Shown: piece by piece, positions 9,238 to 20,518 of the stretch | How the letters are laid out: every line of letters starts with the position of its first letter | Position numbering within the stretch: the stretch's first letter is position 1 | Source: Dehalococcoidia bacterium | GTDB lineage: Bacteria; Chloroflexota; Dehalococcoidia; UBA2979 | Direction: 5' to 3' | Assembly: GCA_009692705.1 (NCBI GenBank) | Contig: SHYR01000007.1 | Span: 1-44,229, forward strand | Length of the DNA: 44,229 nucleotides | The notes under the pieces: generated by a model | What the model was told of the DNA's origin: nothing | What the model saw: only the letters and a program-made list of their open reading frames with translations | Databases searched by the model: none | Program-made: the position numbers and the translations under genes

Positions 9238-9896
9238 CCGGAGGTTCCCTCCTCGGCCGCCGGGGCCTCGGCGCCCACCGCGGCCTCCGCGCCCGCCGGC
9301 ACCGCCGCCACCTCAGCCAGCCGCGGGCGGGTGACGCGCGCGAGCATGATCCCCGGCTCGCTGAGCACGGTCACGCCGGCCGGCGGCTGGAGATCGGCGA
9401 CCGTGACCTGCTGGTCGATCTCGAGCAAGCCGTCGACGGAGATCTCGATATGCTCCGGCACGTCGGCGGGCAGCGCCCGCACGTGCACAATGTTCACGCC
9501 GTGGATCAGCACGCCGCCCTTCAGGGCCACCGCTGGCGCGGCGCCGGTCACGACCACTGGCACCTCCACCTCGATCGCGCGCGTGAGGTCGACCTGGTAG
9601 AAGTCGAGGTGCTGGATCAGGCCGGAGTATGGGTTGCGGCGCACGTCGCGCACCATCACCGGGCGCGGGGCCCGCTCACCGGTGACCTGCACCTGGATCA
9701 GCGTGTTGGTACCGTGGCTGACAAGCATCTGCCGCGCCTCGCGGGCGGCCATCTGCACCGCGACCGAGTCGATGCCACGGCCATAGATGTTCCCCGGCAG
9801 CACGCCGTCGCCACGCAGGCGCTTCACGCGCTTGCCAAGCACCGTGCGCAGCGCCACGGTGTAGGTATCGACACGCCGGGGGGTCGAGGTCGTCAT
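9234..9896 (-). CDS. rplY: 50S ribosomal protein L25 (Ctc/general stress form)
   Basis: RGDGVLPGNIYGRGIDSVAVQM..., MVRDVRRNPYSGLIQHLDFYQVD; acidic Ala-rich tail. Start set at MTTSTPRR. Confidence 0.93.
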   Translation of the reverse strand: MTTSTPRRVDTYTVALRTVLGKRVKRLRGDGVLPGNIYGRGIDSVAVQMAAREARQMLVSHGTNTLIQVQVTGERAPRPVMVRDVRRNPYSGLIQHLDFYQVDLTRAIEVEVPVVVTGAAPAVALKGGVLIHGVNIVHVRALPADVPEHIEISVDGLLEIDQQVTVADLQPPAGVTVLSEPGIMLARVTRPRLAEVAAVPAGAEAAVGAEAPAAEEGTSG

Positions 9897-10099
9897 GCCG
9901 CATCTCCGCCGCCGGCCAGACCTGGCATCGAGGCCGTGCGCACTGCTCGTGGAACCTACTAGGGCAAGCACTCACGCTATCGAGCGCCCGCGTGTGGGTC
10001 AAGGCGGGGGCGCGGCTGGTAGTGGAGTGCCGGGGAATAGCCGGGGACCGGCCGGCCTCGTCGACCGGGGCGAGTGGCTCGCAACCGGGAGCGGCTTGT

Positions 10100-10105
10100 T
10101 ACAAT
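10100..10105 (+). promoter_or_regulatory. -10-like TACAAT
   Basis: cttgtTACAATaagc about 41 nt upstream of the 10147 ORF. Confidence 0.45.
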
Positions 10106-10146
10106 AAGCGGGCAGCAATCAGCAGCCGGACCACTGAGGTGCCAAG

Positions 10147-10575
10147 ATGCCTGACAACCACATCGAGCGCGAGATCAACGAGATCCTCTCCGGCATCGAG
10201 TATTTCCCCAGCGCGCAGAGTCGGTACGCGCACGCGTGCAAGTGGACGCTCCGCCGGACGGCCGACGCCTTCTCCGACTGGCAACGCTCGGTCGCGCAGC
10301 AGCTCGCCCGCGTCTCGATAAGCCAGGTGGTGCTGCTCTCGTTCCTGATGATCATCGGGTCGTTCTTCTTCCGGCGCTTCAGCCCAGTCCTGACGGCATG
10401 GGTGCTGCTGGCCGGCGGGGTGCTGTTCGCAGTCTCCTTCGCCGCGCTCGTGTTCTCCTCGCGCGGCGGCGGCAGCGCGCAGCCGCGCTACTGGCGCGGG
10501 CGCGAGTTGAGCTACCGCTCCGCCCCGCTCTCCACGCGCATCCGGCGCTGGCTCTCCAACCATAGCCGTCGCTAG
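10147..10575 (+). CDS. Small integral membrane protein (2 TM), unknown function
   Basis: SD gaggt before the ATG; two hydrophobic helices (VVLLSFLMIIGSFFF; VLTAWVLLAGGVLFAVSFAALVF). Confidence 0.75.
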   Translation: MPDNHIEREINEILSGIEYFPSAQSRYAHACKWTLRRTADAFSDWQRSVAQQLARVSISQVVLLSFLMIIGSFFFRRFSPVLTAWVLLAGGVLFAVSFAALVFSSRGGGSAQPRYWRGRELSYRSAPLSTRIRRWLSNHSRR

Positions 10576-10669
10576 ACGCCCCGCGCCGCTACCGGCGGCG
10601 CGCCGGCGCTGCGCTTGGCGCCTGCGCGCGCGCTCGGGTACGATCTCCGCGTCTCCCCACGGATTCGAC

Positions 10670-11239
10670 GTGCGTATGCAGCGCCTGATCTGGATCGTGC
10701 TCGCGATCGCCGCGACCGTGCCCGCGCTCGCATGCGGCGGCTCCGGCGACACCCCATCCGCTGGCCCGACGCCCATCCCCACCGCCGCGCCCTACGCCGT
10801 CGAGCCCCAGCCCACGATCATCTCCGCCGGCGGCGCGGCCAGGGCGACCACAGTGGCCGAGCAGGCGTACGTGGTGGTCGCGGGCGACACGCTCTCCGAA
10901 ATCGCGCAGCGCTTCGGCACCACCACGCAGACGCTGATCGACCGCAATCAGCTCACCGGCCCCATCGTCCGCATCGGCCAGACGCTCACGATCCCGGGAT
11001 CCGGCGGCGGCGCGCACGTCCAGCCCCCCGCAAGCGCCACCCAGGGGGCGGGCACCGCCCCGGGCGGCGGCGGGAACGCCGCGCAGGTGTATGTGGTGGA
11101 GGCGGGTGACACCGCCTGGGACATCGCCGCGCAGTTCAACGTCAGCGTGGAGGCCCTGGCCGCCGCGAATGTGTTCACCACCGCGCAGATGGGCGCCATC
11201 CGGCCCGGAGACCGCCTGAACATCCCGCGCCCGCGCTGA
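10670..11239 (+). CDS. Lipoprotein with two LysM domains
   Basis: Lipobox VPALACGGS; LysM YVVVAGDTLSEIAQRFGTTTQTLIDRNQL and YVVEAGDTAWDIAAQFNVSVEALAAANVF. Confidence 0.88.
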   Translation: MRMQRLIWIVLAIAATVPALACGGSGDTPSAGPTPIPTAAPYAVEPQPTIISAGGAARATTVAEQAYVVVAGDTLSEIAQRFGTTTQTLIDRNQLTGPIVRIGQTLTIPGSGGGAHVQPPASATQGAGTAPGGGGNAAQVYVVEAGDTAWDIAAQFNVSVEALAAANVFTTAQMGAIRPGDRLNIPRPR

Positions 11240-11363
11240 TCGCGTACTGGCGCGGTGTCCGGATCACCGCGATACTGCCCGTGCGTGCGACCACCCGGGC
11301 GCTGGATCCAGCCCTGCCGCCACCGGGGACCATGCTCGCGCCGGCATACGCAGGAGCCGCCAG

Positions 11364-12905
11364 ATGTCGATGGAACAGCAACTGGAACGCCTCGCCCAGC
11401 TGAAGCAACGGGCAGCGCTCGGCGGTGGCCAGAGCCGCATCGACCGGCAGCACGCGCAGGGCAAGCTGACCGCCCGGGAGCGCATCGCCCTGCTGCTCGA
11501 CAACGGCAGCTTCAATGAGCTCGACGCACTGGCCGTGGAGCGCGGCGGTGACGACGGCGAGGCCCTCTACGGCGACGCCGTCGTCACCGGCTGGGGCAGC
11601 GTCGACGGCCGCACCGTCTACGTCTTCGCCTTCGACTTCACGGTCTTCGGCGGCTCGCTGGGCGCGGTGGTGGCCGACAAGATCACGAAGACGATGGACC
11701 TCGCGGTGCGCAACGGCGCGCCGCTGATCGGCCTCAACGACAGCGGCGGCGCGCGCATCCAGGAGGGCGTGGGCTCGCTCGGCGGCTACGGCGACATCTT
11801 CCTGCGCAACATCTACGCCTCCGGCGTCGTGCCGCAGATCAGCCTGATTATGGGGCCCTGCGCAGGCGGCGCGGCCTATTCGCCGGCGCTCACCGACTTC
11901 ATCTTCATGGTCGATGGCAGCTCCCAGATGTTCATCACCGGCCCGGACGTGATCGCCTCCGCCACCGGCGAGACCACCACCGCCGATGACCTCGGCGGCG
12001 CGATGACCCACGCCGCGAAGTCCGGGGTCGCGCACTTCGCGATCAAGGGCGAGCAGACTTGCATCGAGGAGGTGCGCCGCCTGCTCAGCTTCCTCCCCGC
12101 CAACAACCTCGAGACCCCTCCTTACGTCGACACCGGGGACACGGTCGACCGCCGCATCGACGACATCCTGTCCGTCGTGCCGGAAATCGCGACCATGCCT
12201 TACGACGTCCGCGACGTGATCGAGCGCGTGATCGACAACGGCGACTTCCTGGAGGTGCACGCGGCGTTCGCGCAGAACATTGTGGTGGGCTTCGGTCGCA
12301 TCGGCGGGCACAGCGTGGGGCTGGTGGGCAACCAGCCGATGTACCTCGGTGGGGTGCTGGACATCGACGCCTCGCGCAAGGCGGCGCGCTTCGTCCGCTT
12401 CTGCGACGCGTTCAACATCCCGCTCGTGACCCTGGTCGACGTACCGGGCTATCTGCCAGGCGTGTCGCAGGAATGGGGCGGGATCATCACCCACGGCGCG
12501 AAGCTGGTATACGCATACGCCGAGGCCACGGTGCCGAAGGTGACGGTGATCACGCGCAAGGGCTACGGTGGCGCTTATGTCGCCATGGGCTCCAAGCACC
12601 TCGGCGCGGACGTGAACTACGCCTGGCCTGCCGCGCTAATCGCGGTCATGGACGGCCCCAGCGCGGTGCGCATCATCAACCGCCGCGAACTGAACGCCGC
12701 CGACGACGTCGAGGCCACCCGCGCCAAGCTGGCCGCGGACTACAAGGAACGCTTCGAGCACCCGTACATCGCAGCCGCCAAGGGCTACGTGGACGACGTG
12801 ATCGACCCTCGCGACACCCGCATCAAGGTGGCGCGGGCACTGGCGATGCTGCGCAACAAGTCCCAGATCCTGCCCGCCAGGAAGCACGGCAGCGTGCCGC
12901 TCTAG
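11364..12905 (+). CDS. pccB: Acyl-CoA (propionyl-/methylmalonyl-CoA type) carboxylase carboxyltransferase subunit
   Basis: [99 protein letters not shown]. Confidence 0.95.
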   Translation: MSMEQQLERLAQLKQRAALGGGQSRIDRQHAQGKLTARERIALLLDNGSFNELDALAVERGGDDGEALYGDAVVTGWGSVDGRTVYVFAFDFTVFGGSLGAVVADKITKTMDLAVRNGAPLIGLNDSGGARIQEGVGSLGGYGDIFLRNIYASGVVPQISLIMGPCAGGAAYSPALTDFIFMVDGSSQMFITGPDVIASATGETTTADDLGGAMTHAAKSGVAHFAIKGEQTCIEEVRRLLSFLPANNLETPPYVDTGDTVDRRIDDILSVVPEIATMPYDVRDVIERVIDNGDFLEVHAAFAQNIVVGFGRIGGHSVGLVGNQPMYLGGVLDIDASRKAARFVRFCDAFNIPLVTLVDVPGYLPGVSQEWGGIITHGAKLVYAYAEATVPKVTVITRKGYGGAYVAMGSKHLGADVNYAWPAALIAVMDGPSAVRIINRRELNAADDVEATRAKLAADYKERFEHPYIAAAKGYVDDVIDPRDTRIKVARALAMLRNKSQILPARKHGSVPL

Positions 12906-13030
12906 CGCGCGGGCGGCGGGCCGGGCGAAGCCGCAGCAGCCCTCTCGCTCGCGCCGGGCGGGCCGGCGGCGCAGGCCCGGCCGGGGGCGCCCCGGGCACG
13001 CGCCGGAGCACCCAAGGCCAGCGATCACCG

Positions 13031-13036
13031 TATACT
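13031..13036 (+). promoter_or_regulatory. -10-like TATACT upstream of icd
   Basis: accgTATACTtcac about 56 nt upstream of the icd ATG. Confidence 0.5.
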
Positions 13037-13092
13037 TCACACGCCCGGCGCTGCGCCGACGGCAGCCACGGGTAGCAGCTTCGAGAGGCGCC

Positions 13093-14310
13093 ATGGCCAA
13101 GATCCGTGTTGACAACCCGGTCGTCGAGATCGACGGCGACGAGATGGCCCGCATCATGTGGGGCTTCATCCGCGAGAAGTTGATCCTCCCGTACCTCGAT
13201 ATCGACCTCAAGTACTTCGACCTCAGCATCCAGTCACGCGACGCCACCGCCGACCGCATTACGGTGCAGTCCGCGGAGGCGATCCAGCGCTACGGCGTCG
13301 GTGTGAAGTGCGCCACGATCACGCCGGACGAGGAGCGGGTGGAGGAGTTCGGCCTCAAGCAGATGTGGCGGTCCCCGAACGGGACGATCCGCAACATCCT
13401 CGGCGGCACCGTGTTCCGGGAGCCGATCATTTGCTCGAACGTCCCGCGGCTGGTGCCGAACTGGGAGCAGCCGATCGTGATCGGCCGCCACGCGCACGGC
13501 GACCAGTACCGCGCCACCGACTTTCTGGTCCCGGGCGCGGGCAGGCTCACGATGGTCTTCACCCCCGCCGACGGCGGCGCGCCGGTCGAGCGCGAAGTGA
13601 TGCGGTTCACCGAGCCCGGCGTGGCGATGGGCATGTACAACCTCGACGACTCGATCCGGGGGTTCGCGCGCGCCTGCATGAACTACGCGCTGGACCGCGG
13701 CTGGCCGCTGTATCTCTCCACCAAGAACACGATCCTGAAGGCCTACGACGGCCGCTTCAAAGACCTCTTCCAGCAGGTGTTCGACGCCGAGTTCGCCCAG
13801 AAGTTCGCGGAGGCGAGCATCAGCTACGAGCACCGGCTGATCGACGACATGGTGGCGCAGGTGCTGAAGGGCCGCGGCGCGCTGGTGTGGGCCTGCAAGA
13901 ACTACGACGGCGACGTGCAGTCGGACATCGTGGCGCAGGGCTTCGGCTCGCTGGGCATGATGTCCTCCGTGCTGATGACGCCCGACGGCCGCACCGTGGA
14001 GGCAGAGGCGGCGCACGGCACCGTCACCCGCCACTACCGCCAGCACCAGGCCGGGCAGCCGACATCCACCAACCCGATCGCCTCGATCTTCGCGTGGACC
14101 CGCGGGCTGGCGCACCGCGCCAAGCTGGACGGCAACGCTCCGCTGGACCGCTTTGCCCAGACGCTGGAGCGCGTATGCGTGGGCACCGTGGAGGCCAACT
14201 CCATGACCAGGGACCTTGCGCTGCTGATCGGCCCCGACCACCCGTGGCTCACCACCGGCCAGTTTCTGGACAAGGTCGACGAAGGCCTGCGACAGACGAT
14301 GGCCGTCTGA
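13093..14310 (+). CDS. icd: NADP-dependent isocitrate dehydrogenase (eukaryotic-type family)
   Basis: [86 protein letters not shown]. Confidence 0.95.
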   Translation: MAKIRVDNPVVEIDGDEMARIMWGFIREKLILPYLDIDLKYFDLSIQSRDATADRITVQSAEAIQRYGVGVKCATITPDEERVEEFGLKQMWRSPNGTIRNILGGTVFREPIICSNVPRLVPNWEQPIVIGRHAHGDQYRATDFLVPGAGRLTMVFTPADGGAPVEREVMRFTEPGVAMGMYNLDDSIRGFARACMNYALDRGWPLYLSTKNTILKAYDGRFKDLFQQVFDAEFAQKFAEASISYEHRLIDDMVAQVLKGRGALVWACKNYDGDVQSDIVAQGFGSLGMMSSVLMTPDGRTVEAEAAHGTVTRHYRQHQAGQPTSTNPIASIFAWTRGLAHRAKLDGNAPLDRFAQTLERVCVGTVEANSMTRDLALLIGPDHPWLTTGQFLDKVDEGLRQTMAV

Positions 14311-14460
14311 GCGCCGCCGGGAGCTGCTCGCGGTCATTTACGGCTCAGGATCGCGAGCGCACGCCGTCGCGGTCGCCGGGGCGGCGGCGAGCGGCGCGCC
14401 CGCCGCAGGTGCAGAGAGTGAAGTGATCTTGCAAGGAGTGATTGTGCAAGGAGTGAACGC

Positions 14461-15393
14461 GTGCGCAAGAAGGTAACGATCGTCGGCGCCGGCATGACGG
14501 GCACCGCCATCGCCCAGTTGCTCGCCGCCCGCGGCATCGCCGATGTCGTGCTCGTCGACATCGTCGAGGGCCTGCCGCAGGGCAAGGCGCTGGACATCGC
14601 GGAAGGCAGCCCCTGGGTGGGCTTCAGCAGCTCCGTCACCGGCACCAACGACTGGGCAGCCACCGCCGGCTCCGACGTGGTCGTGGTCACCTCCGGCGTG
14701 CCGCGCCGGCCAGGCATGACGCGCGAGGACCTGCTGGGCACTAACGCCGGCATCGTGCGCGCCGTGGTCGGCAGCGCGGCCAAGCACTCGCCGCAGGCGG
14801 TGCTGATCATCTTCGCGAACCCGATGGACGCGATGTGCCACGTCGCCTTGCAGGCCAGCGGCTTTCCTGCCGCACGCGTGGTCGGCCAGGGCGGCATGCT
14901 CGACAGCGGCCGCTACCGCACCTTCATCGCCATGGAGCTGGGCCTCTCCGTGCGCGACATCAACGCCTGGGTGGTCGGCGGTCACACCGAGGCAACGATG
15001 GTCCCGCTGGTCTCGAACGCCAACGTCGGCGGCGTGCCGCTGGCCACGCTGATGCGCCCGGACCGCGTGCAGGCGATCGTGGAGCGCACCAAGCGCGGCG
15101 GTGCCGAGATCGTCGAGCTGTTGAAGACGGGCAGCGCGTTCAACGGCCCTGCGGCGGCGACCGTCGAGATGGTGCAGGCGGTGCTGCTCGACGAGCGGCG
15201 CGTCCTCCCGTGCTGCACCTTGCTGGACGGGCCGTACGGCGTGAAGCAGGCCTTCATCGGCGCGCCGGTCACGCTCGGCGCCGGCGGCATTCAGCGCGTG
15301 CACGAGTTCAAGCTCAGCGACGAGGAGCAGGCGGGCATGGCGGCCGCCGCCAAGGCCGTGCTCGAGCTCGTCGCCGCCACCCCGCGGGCCTGA
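14461..15393 (+). CDS. mdh: Malate dehydrogenase (LDH-like type)
   Basis: [75 protein letters not shown]. Confidence 0.95.
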   Translation: MRKKVTIVGAGMTGTAIAQLLAARGIADVVLVDIVEGLPQGKALDIAEGSPWVGFSSSVTGTNDWAATAGSDVVVVTSGVPRRPGMTREDLLGTNAGIVRAVVGSAAKHSPQAVLIIFANPMDAMCHVALQASGFPAARVVGQGGMLDSGRYRTFIAMELGLSVRDINAWVVGGHTEATMVPLVSNANVGGVPLATLMRPDRVQAIVERTKRGGAEIVELLKTGSAFNGPAAATVEMVQAVLLDERRVLPCCTLLDGPYGVKQAFIGAPVTLGAGGIQRVHEFKLSDEEQAGMAAAAKAVLELVAATPRA

Positions 15394-15452
15394 CGGCCGG
15401 CGGCGACCAAGCGCGATCACCCGATCACGGAGGCGTACGAGGCGCACAAGAG

Positions 15453-16859
15453 ATGACCACGAAGACCAGCCCCGCCACCACCCGCACCGAGTCCGACAGC
15501 ATGGGCGCCATCCAAGTCGCCACAGACCGCTACTGGGGCGCGCAGACGCAGCGCTCGCTTGAGAACTTCAAGATCGGCACGGAACGCATGCCGCGCGCGA
15601 TCATCCGCGCGCTCGGCATCATCAAGCACGCCTCCGCCACCGTGAACCAGAGCGTCGGCAAGCTCGACGCGAAGCTGGCGGACGCGATCCGTGCGGCGGC
15701 GCAGCAGGTGAGCGACGGCGATCTCGACGACCACTTCCCGCTGGTGGTGTGGCAGACCGGGTCTGGCACGCAGACCAATATGAATGCCAACGAGGTGATC
15801 TCCAACCGCGCCATCGAGCTGCTCGGCGGCGAGCAGGGCTCCAAGCGGCCGGTCCACCCCAACGACCACGTCAATATGTCGCAGTCCTCCAACGACGTCT
15901 TCCCGGGCGCGATGTCGATCGCCACGGCGGAACAGGTCGTGCACGTGCTGGCGCCCGGGCTGCGCCACCTGCACGCCGCGCTGGCGGCGAAGTCGAAGGC
16001 GTTCGAGGGCGTGGTCAAGATCGGCCGCACGCACCTCATGGACGCCGTACCGCTCACGCTCGGGCAGGAGTTCTCCGGCTACGCCAAGCAGGTGGAGTAC
16101 GGCATCGCGCGCGCCGAGAGCACGCTGCCGCGGCTCTACGAGCTGGCGCTCGGCGGCACCGCCGTCGGCACCGGGCTGAACACCCACCCCGAGTACGCGG
16201 TGCGCGTCGCGGCCGAAATCACGCGCATGACGGGACTGCCGTTCGTGACCGCCCCGAACAAGTTCGAGGCGCTGGCGGCGCACGACGCGCAGGTGGAGCT
16301 CTCCGGCCAGCTGAAGACGATCGCCGTCTCGCTGATGAAGATTGCCAACGACACGCGCCTGCTCGGCTCCGGGCCGCGCGCCGGCCTCGGCGAGCTGCTG
16401 CTGCCGGAGAACGAGCCGGGCTCCTCGATCATGCCGGGCAAGGTGAACCCCACCCAGTCGGAGGCGCTGACGATGGTCTGCGCGCAGGTGCTGGGCAACG
16501 ACGTGGCCGTGAACGTCGGCGGCGCCACCGGGCACTTCGAGCTCAACGTCTTCAAGCCGGTGATCGTCTACAACACGCTGCAGAGCATCCGCCTGCTGGG
16601 CGACGCCGCCGTGTCCTTCACCGACAACTGCGTGGTGGGGATCGAGGCGAACACCGCGCGCATCGAGGAGTTGATGCGCTCCTCGCTGATGCTGGTGACC
16701 GCGCTCAACCCGCACATCGGCTACGACAACGCGGCGAAGGTGGCGAAGAAGGCCCATCTGGATGGCACCACGCTGCGCGAGGCCGCGATCGCGCTCGGCC
16801 TGCTCACGGGCGAGCAGTTCGACCAGTGGGTACGGCCGGAGGAGATGACGAAGCCCTAG
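15453..16859 (+). CDS. fumC: Class II fumarate hydratase
   Basis: [66 protein letters not shown]. Confidence 0.97.
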   Translation: MTTKTSPATTRTESDSMGAIQVATDRYWGAQTQRSLENFKIGTERMPRAIIRALGIIKHASATVNQSVGKLDAKLADAIRAAAQQVSDGDLDDHFPLVVWQTGSGTQTNMNANEVISNRAIELLGGEQGSKRPVHPNDHVNMSQSSNDVFPGAMSIATAEQVVHVLAPGLRHLHAALAAKSKAFEGVVKIGRTHLMDAVPLTLGQEFSGYAKQVEYGIARAESTLPRLYELALGGTAVGTGLNTHPEYAVRVAAEITRMTGLPFVTAPNKFEALAAHDAQVELSGQLKTIAVSLMKIANDTRLLGSGPRAGLGELLLPENEPGSSIMPGKVNPTQSEALTMVCAQVLGNDVAVNVGGATGHFELNVFKPVIVYNTLQSIRLLGDAAVSFTDNCVVGIEANTARIEELMRSSLMLVTALNPHIGYDNAAKVAKKAHLDGTTLREAAIALGLLTGEQFDQWVRPEEMTKP

Positions 16860-16899
16860 TGGGCCTTGGCCCGGCCGGAGCCTGGAGCATGGAAGCCCC

Positions 16900-17073
16900 T
16901 TAGGCCAGCGGCGGCGGCTGCTGCCGCCCGACCAGCCACGCCACGACCGCGGCGATGCCGCCCGCGACCGCGCCGGTGACCGCGGCCGGCGGATCGCTAA
17001 CGATGCCCATCACGGCACCAACGATCAAGCCGACGACCACCCCCGCACCGATGAACGAGAAGAGGGCCGTCAC
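16900..17073 (-). CDS. 57-aa glycine/valine-rich small membrane protein
   Basis: GTG-initiated frame VTALFSFIGAGVVVGLIVGAVMGIVSDPPAAVTGAVAGGIAAVVAWLVGRQQPPPLA*; absent from the ORF track because of its size; two TM-like segments. Confidence 0.55.
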   Translation of the reverse strand: MTALFSFIGAGVVVGLIVGAVMGIVSDPPAAVTGAVAGGIAAVVAWLVGRQQPPPLA

Positions 17074-17163
17074 GTCGAACTCCTCACAAACTTCCTCACG
17101 AACTACAGGCGCGGCGCCGGCGCGTCGCCCGCCACCTGTGATAGCCGATCAGCGGCCTCGACG

Positions 17164-17496
17164 CTACCCAAGCAGCACCAGCGCAGCCCAGGCCGTACCA
17201 GCGATGGCGACGACATAGGACAGCACGCTGATCGGCGTGTGCAGCGACTTCAGCCCCATGTCCACCAGCGTGTGACGGAAGCGGTTCGCCCAGTGCATGA
17301 AGACGAGGAACGCGAGCGCGAACAGCACGAGCCGTATCAGCGCGTTCGAGAAGATGTCTTGCAGGTGCGAGAATGCGATCTCGTCGGCCGGCAGCACGAA
17401 GCCGGTGAGCACGATCAGCACCGGCAAGAGCAGCGCGGCCAGCATGCCGCCCGCCGAGAACAACGACCAGAAGAGCGGCTCGTTCGAGTAGCGCAT
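17164..17496 (-). CDS. frdD: Fumarate reductase membrane anchor subunit D
   Basis: SNEPLFWSLFSAGGMLAALLLPVLIVLTGFVLP matches the FrdD N-terminal pattern; 3 TM; follows FrdC. Confidence 0.85.
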   Translation of the reverse strand: MRYSNEPLFWSLFSAGGMLAALLLPVLIVLTGFVLPADEIAFSHLQDIFSNALIRLVLFALAFLVFMHWANRFRHTLVDMGLKSLHTPISVLSYVVAIAGTAWAALVLLG

Positions 17497-17516
17497 CGTG
17501 GTTCCCCGTCCGGCCC

Positions 17517-17903
17517 TCAGTCCAGCAGGAACAGCGCGACGACGACCACCGAGGCCCCGAGCAGAGTGGCGTAGGCGCCGCCCATCAGCAGCACCGGCGG
17601 CACCTTCTCCTCGCCGATGCGCAGCGGCATCGCCTTCGGCACCGCCTGGAACCACGTCACGGTGTGCAGCAGCGCCGCGGCCAGCGCGACGGCGTGGAAC
17701 GCGATCATCAGCGGCGACTTCAGCACGCCGAGATAATCGTCATAGGCCTCGGGGCCGTCCAGCACCTTCGACACCAGCACGAGCAGCAGCACGGTGTAGA
17801 CGGCGAAGATCGTCGCCGACCACTCGCGCAGCATGAACACGCGGTACGGACCGCGCCGCAGCCACCACGTGTTCGAATGCGGGCGGTGGAACGGCTTCGC
17901 CAT
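17517..17903 (-). CDS. frdC: Fumarate reductase membrane anchor subunit C
   Basis: STWWLRRGPYRVFMLREWSA, DGPEAYDDYLGVLKSP, ALAAALLHTVTWFQAVPKAM: FrdC pattern. Confidence 0.88.
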   Translation of the reverse strand: MAKPFHRPHSNTWWLRRGPYRVFMLREWSATIFAVYTVLLLVLVSKVLDGPEAYDDYLGVLKSPLMIAFHAVALAAALLHTVTWFQAVPKAMPLRIGEEKVPPVLLMGGAYATLLGASVVVVALFLLD

Positions 17904-18647
17904 TCAGCGGTTCCCGAATGGCAGCAACGAGCGCATGAAGCCCACTGTGCTCTGGATCTTCGCCTGCTGGATCGCGCCGGCGGGGTCCACGTGCTTCGGG
18001 CAGACCGCGCTGCACTCGCCGACGAAGGTGCAGTCCCAGATGCCGTCGTCCGCCCACACCACCGGGTAGCGCTGACTGTTCCCCTGGTCGCGGGAATCGA
18101 GGTTGTAGCGCTGCGCCAGCGCCAGCACGGCCGGGCCCACGAACTGCTCCTCGTGCTGGTACACCGGGCAGGCGGCGTAGCAGAGCATGCAGTTGATGCA
18201 CATGCTGTACTGCTTGAAGGCCGCGAGCTGCGCCGGCGTCTGGCGGTACTCGCCAGACGCCATCGTCTCGGCCGCGGTCTCGCGGATGATCCACGGCTTC
18301 ACCGAACTCAACTTCTGCATAAAGTCGTCCAGCACCACCACCATGTCGCGCTCCACGGGGAAGCCGCTGAGCGGCTCGACACGGATCGGGCCCGGCAGAT
18401 AGTCGCGCAAGAACGCCGCGCACGTGAGTTTCGGGTAACCGTTCACCATCATCCCGCAGGAGCCGCACACGCCCATGCGGCAGGACCAGCGATAGGTCAG
18501 CGAGCCGTCCACGCGGTCCTTGAGGTAGTTCAGCGCGTCCAGCACCACCCAGTCCTCACGGAACGGCACCTCGTACGCCTGGAAGCGCGGGCGCTCGTCG
18601 CGGTCTGGGTGGTAGCGAAAGAGCTCGAGCGTGATGGTATCTGGCAT
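17904..18647 (-). CDS. frdB: Succinate dehydrogenase/fumarate reductase iron-sulfur subunit
   Basis: [54 protein letters not shown]. Confidence 0.95.
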   Translation of the reverse strand: MPDTITLELFRYHPDRDERPRFQAYEVPFREDWVVLDALNYLKDRVDGSLTYRWSCRMGVCGSCGMMVNGYPKLTCAAFLRDYLPGPIRVEPLSGFPVERDMVVVLDDFMQKLSSVKPWIIRETAAETMASGEYRQTPAQLAAFKQYSMCINCMLCYAACPVYQHEEQFVGPAVLALAQRYNLDSRDQGNSQRYPVVWADDGIWDCTFVGECSAVCPKHVDPAGAIQQAKIQSTVGFMRSLLPFGNR

Positions 18648-18686
18648 CTGTACCTTCAGCCCTTCAGCTCATGCAGCCGTGAACGA

Positions 18687-20492
18687 TCACGAACCGGAGT
18701 GCGCGGCGGGTGGCGTGCGCGCCGGCTCCTCTGCCCGCCCGTAGACACGCTCGCCGGGCGGCCAGCTTGTGATCGCCACATCCGCGTAGTCGATGCGCGG
18801 CGCGGCGTCCGTGTGGTGCGCCAGCGAGTGCCGCAGGTAGTGCTGATCGTCGCGCTGAGGGAAGTCCGTGCGCTGATGCGAGCCGCGCGACTCCTTGCGC
18901 TGGAGCGCGGAGTGCGTCAGCGCCTCAGCGATGTGCAGCATGAACTCCAGCTCCAGCGCGGATGTGAGCTCTGTGTTGAAGCTCAGGCTATGGTCGTCAA
19001 GCGTGATGTTGGCATAGCGCTGCTTCAGCTCAGCCACCTTGTCCGCGGTCGCCTGCAGCGAGGACTGCGTGCGGTAGATGCCGGCGCCCGACTCCATCGC
19101 CAGCTGGAGCTCGGTGCGGATCGTGGCGATGCGCTCCGTGCCGCCGTGCTTGTTGATCAAGTCGTGCGCGATGCGCTGCTGCTCCACATCCGCCTGGCGC
19201 TCCAGCGCCGCGCGGTTGAGCCCGGGATGCGAGCGCGCCCACTCGGCCGCGTTGCGCCCGGCGATCGCGCCGAACACCAGCAGCTCGGTCAGCGAGTTGG
19301 AACCGAGGCGGTTCGCGCCGTTGATGCTGACGCAGGCGCACTCGCCGGCCGCGTAGAGCCCGGGCAGCACGGTCTCGGCGCTGATGTTGGTGCTGATGCC
19401 ACCCATCATGTAGTGCACGACGGGACGCACCGGGATCGGCTGATGCACCGGGTCGATGCCGGCGTAATTCTTCGCCAGCTCGCGCACGAACGGGATCTTG
19501 GAGTCGATCTTATTCTCACCGAGGTGGCGCACGTCCAGGTGCACGTAGGTGCCGTAGGGCCCCTCGAAGACGTTGCCCTTCTCCTGCTCGTGCATGAACG
19601 CCTGCGAGAGGCGGTCGCGCGGACCCAGCTCCATGCTGCGCAGCTGCGGGTGCCGCTGGTCGCCGACGTCCAGCGGCGTGCCGAGGTTGTAGTCGGCGAG
19701 GTAGCGCTGGCCCTTGTTGTTGACCAGGATGCCGCCCTCGCCGCGCGCCGCCTCCGTGATCAGGATGCCCGTGCCCGGCAGCCCGGTGGGGTGGTACTGC
19801 ACGAACTCGAGGTCCTTGAGCGGCACCCCAGCGAGGTACGCCATGCCCAAGCCGTCGCCGGTCTTGATCGCGGCGTTGGTCGTGAACGGAAAGATGCGGC
19901 CGCCGCCGCCGGTGCACATGATCACGGCTTTTCCCAGGATCGCGCGCAGCTGGCCGGTGCGCAGCTCGATCGCCACCACCCCCTGGCAGCGGCCGTCCTC
20001 GACCAGCAGGCGCGTGGCGAACCACTCGTCGTAGCGCTTCACCTGCGTGTGCTGGAGCGAGGTCTGGAACAGCGCGTGCAGCATGTGGAAACCGGTCTTG
20101 TCGGCGGCGAACCACGTGCGCTCGTTCTTCATGCCGCCGAAGGGCCGCACCGCGACGCTGCCGTCGGGCTCGCGGCTCCACGGGCAGCCCCAGTGCTCAA
20201 GCTGCACCAGCTCGCGCGGGGCCTCGCGCACGAAGAGCTCGACGGCGTCCTGGTCGGCAAGCCAGTCGGCGCCGGAGATGGTGTCGAAAGCGTGCTCGTC
20301 GAGCGTGTCGTTGGGCTTGATCACGCCCGCCGCGCCGCCCTCCGCGGAGACGGTGTGGCTGCGCATCGGGTAGACCTTCGACACCATCGCAATGTCGAGG
20401 CCGGGGTAGGCCTCGGCCGCGGCGATCACGGCGCGGAGCCCCGCGCCACCGCCGCCCACGATCACGATGTCGTGCTGGAGGGCTTCAGCCAC
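18687..20492 (-). CDS. frdA: Fumarate reductase/succinate dehydrogenase flavoprotein subunit
   Basis: [83 protein letters not shown]. Confidence 0.96.
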   Translation of the reverse strand: MAEALQHDIVIVGGGGAGLRAVIAAAEAYPGLDIAMVSKVYPMRSHTVSAEGGAAGVIKPNDTLDEHAFDTISGADWLADQDAVELFVREAPRELVQLEHWGCPWSREPDGSVAVRPFGGMKNERTWFAADKTGFHMLHALFQTSLQHTQVKRYDEWFATRLLVEDGRCQGVVAIELRTGQLRAILGKAVIMCTGGGGRIFPFTTNAAIKTGDGLGMAYLAGVPLKDLEFVQYHPTGLPGTGILITEAARGEGGILVNNKGQRYLADYNLGTPLDVGDQRHPQLRSMELGPRDRLSQAFMHEQEKGNVFEGPYGTYVHLDVRHLGENKIDSKIPFVRELAKNYAGIDPVHQPIPVRPVVHYMMGGISTNISAETVLPGLYAAGECACVSINGANRLGSNSLTELLVFGAIAGRNAAEWARSHPGLNRAALERQADVEQQRIAHDLINKHGGTERIATIRTELQLAMESGAGIYRTQSSLQATADKVAELKQRYANITLDDHSLSFNTELTSALELEFMLHIAEALTHSALQRKESRGSHQRTDFPQRDDQHYLRHSLAHHTDAAPRIDYADVAITSWPPGERVYGRAEEPARTPPAAHSGS

Positions 20493-20518
20493 CTGTTGCT
20501 CCGGGCGCTATCCGTTGG

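Noticed and set aside
12906-13030. GC-rich pccB-icd gap as a structured RNA
   Set aside because: Only generic GC-rich pairing; no recognisable riboswitch core or clean terminator by eye.
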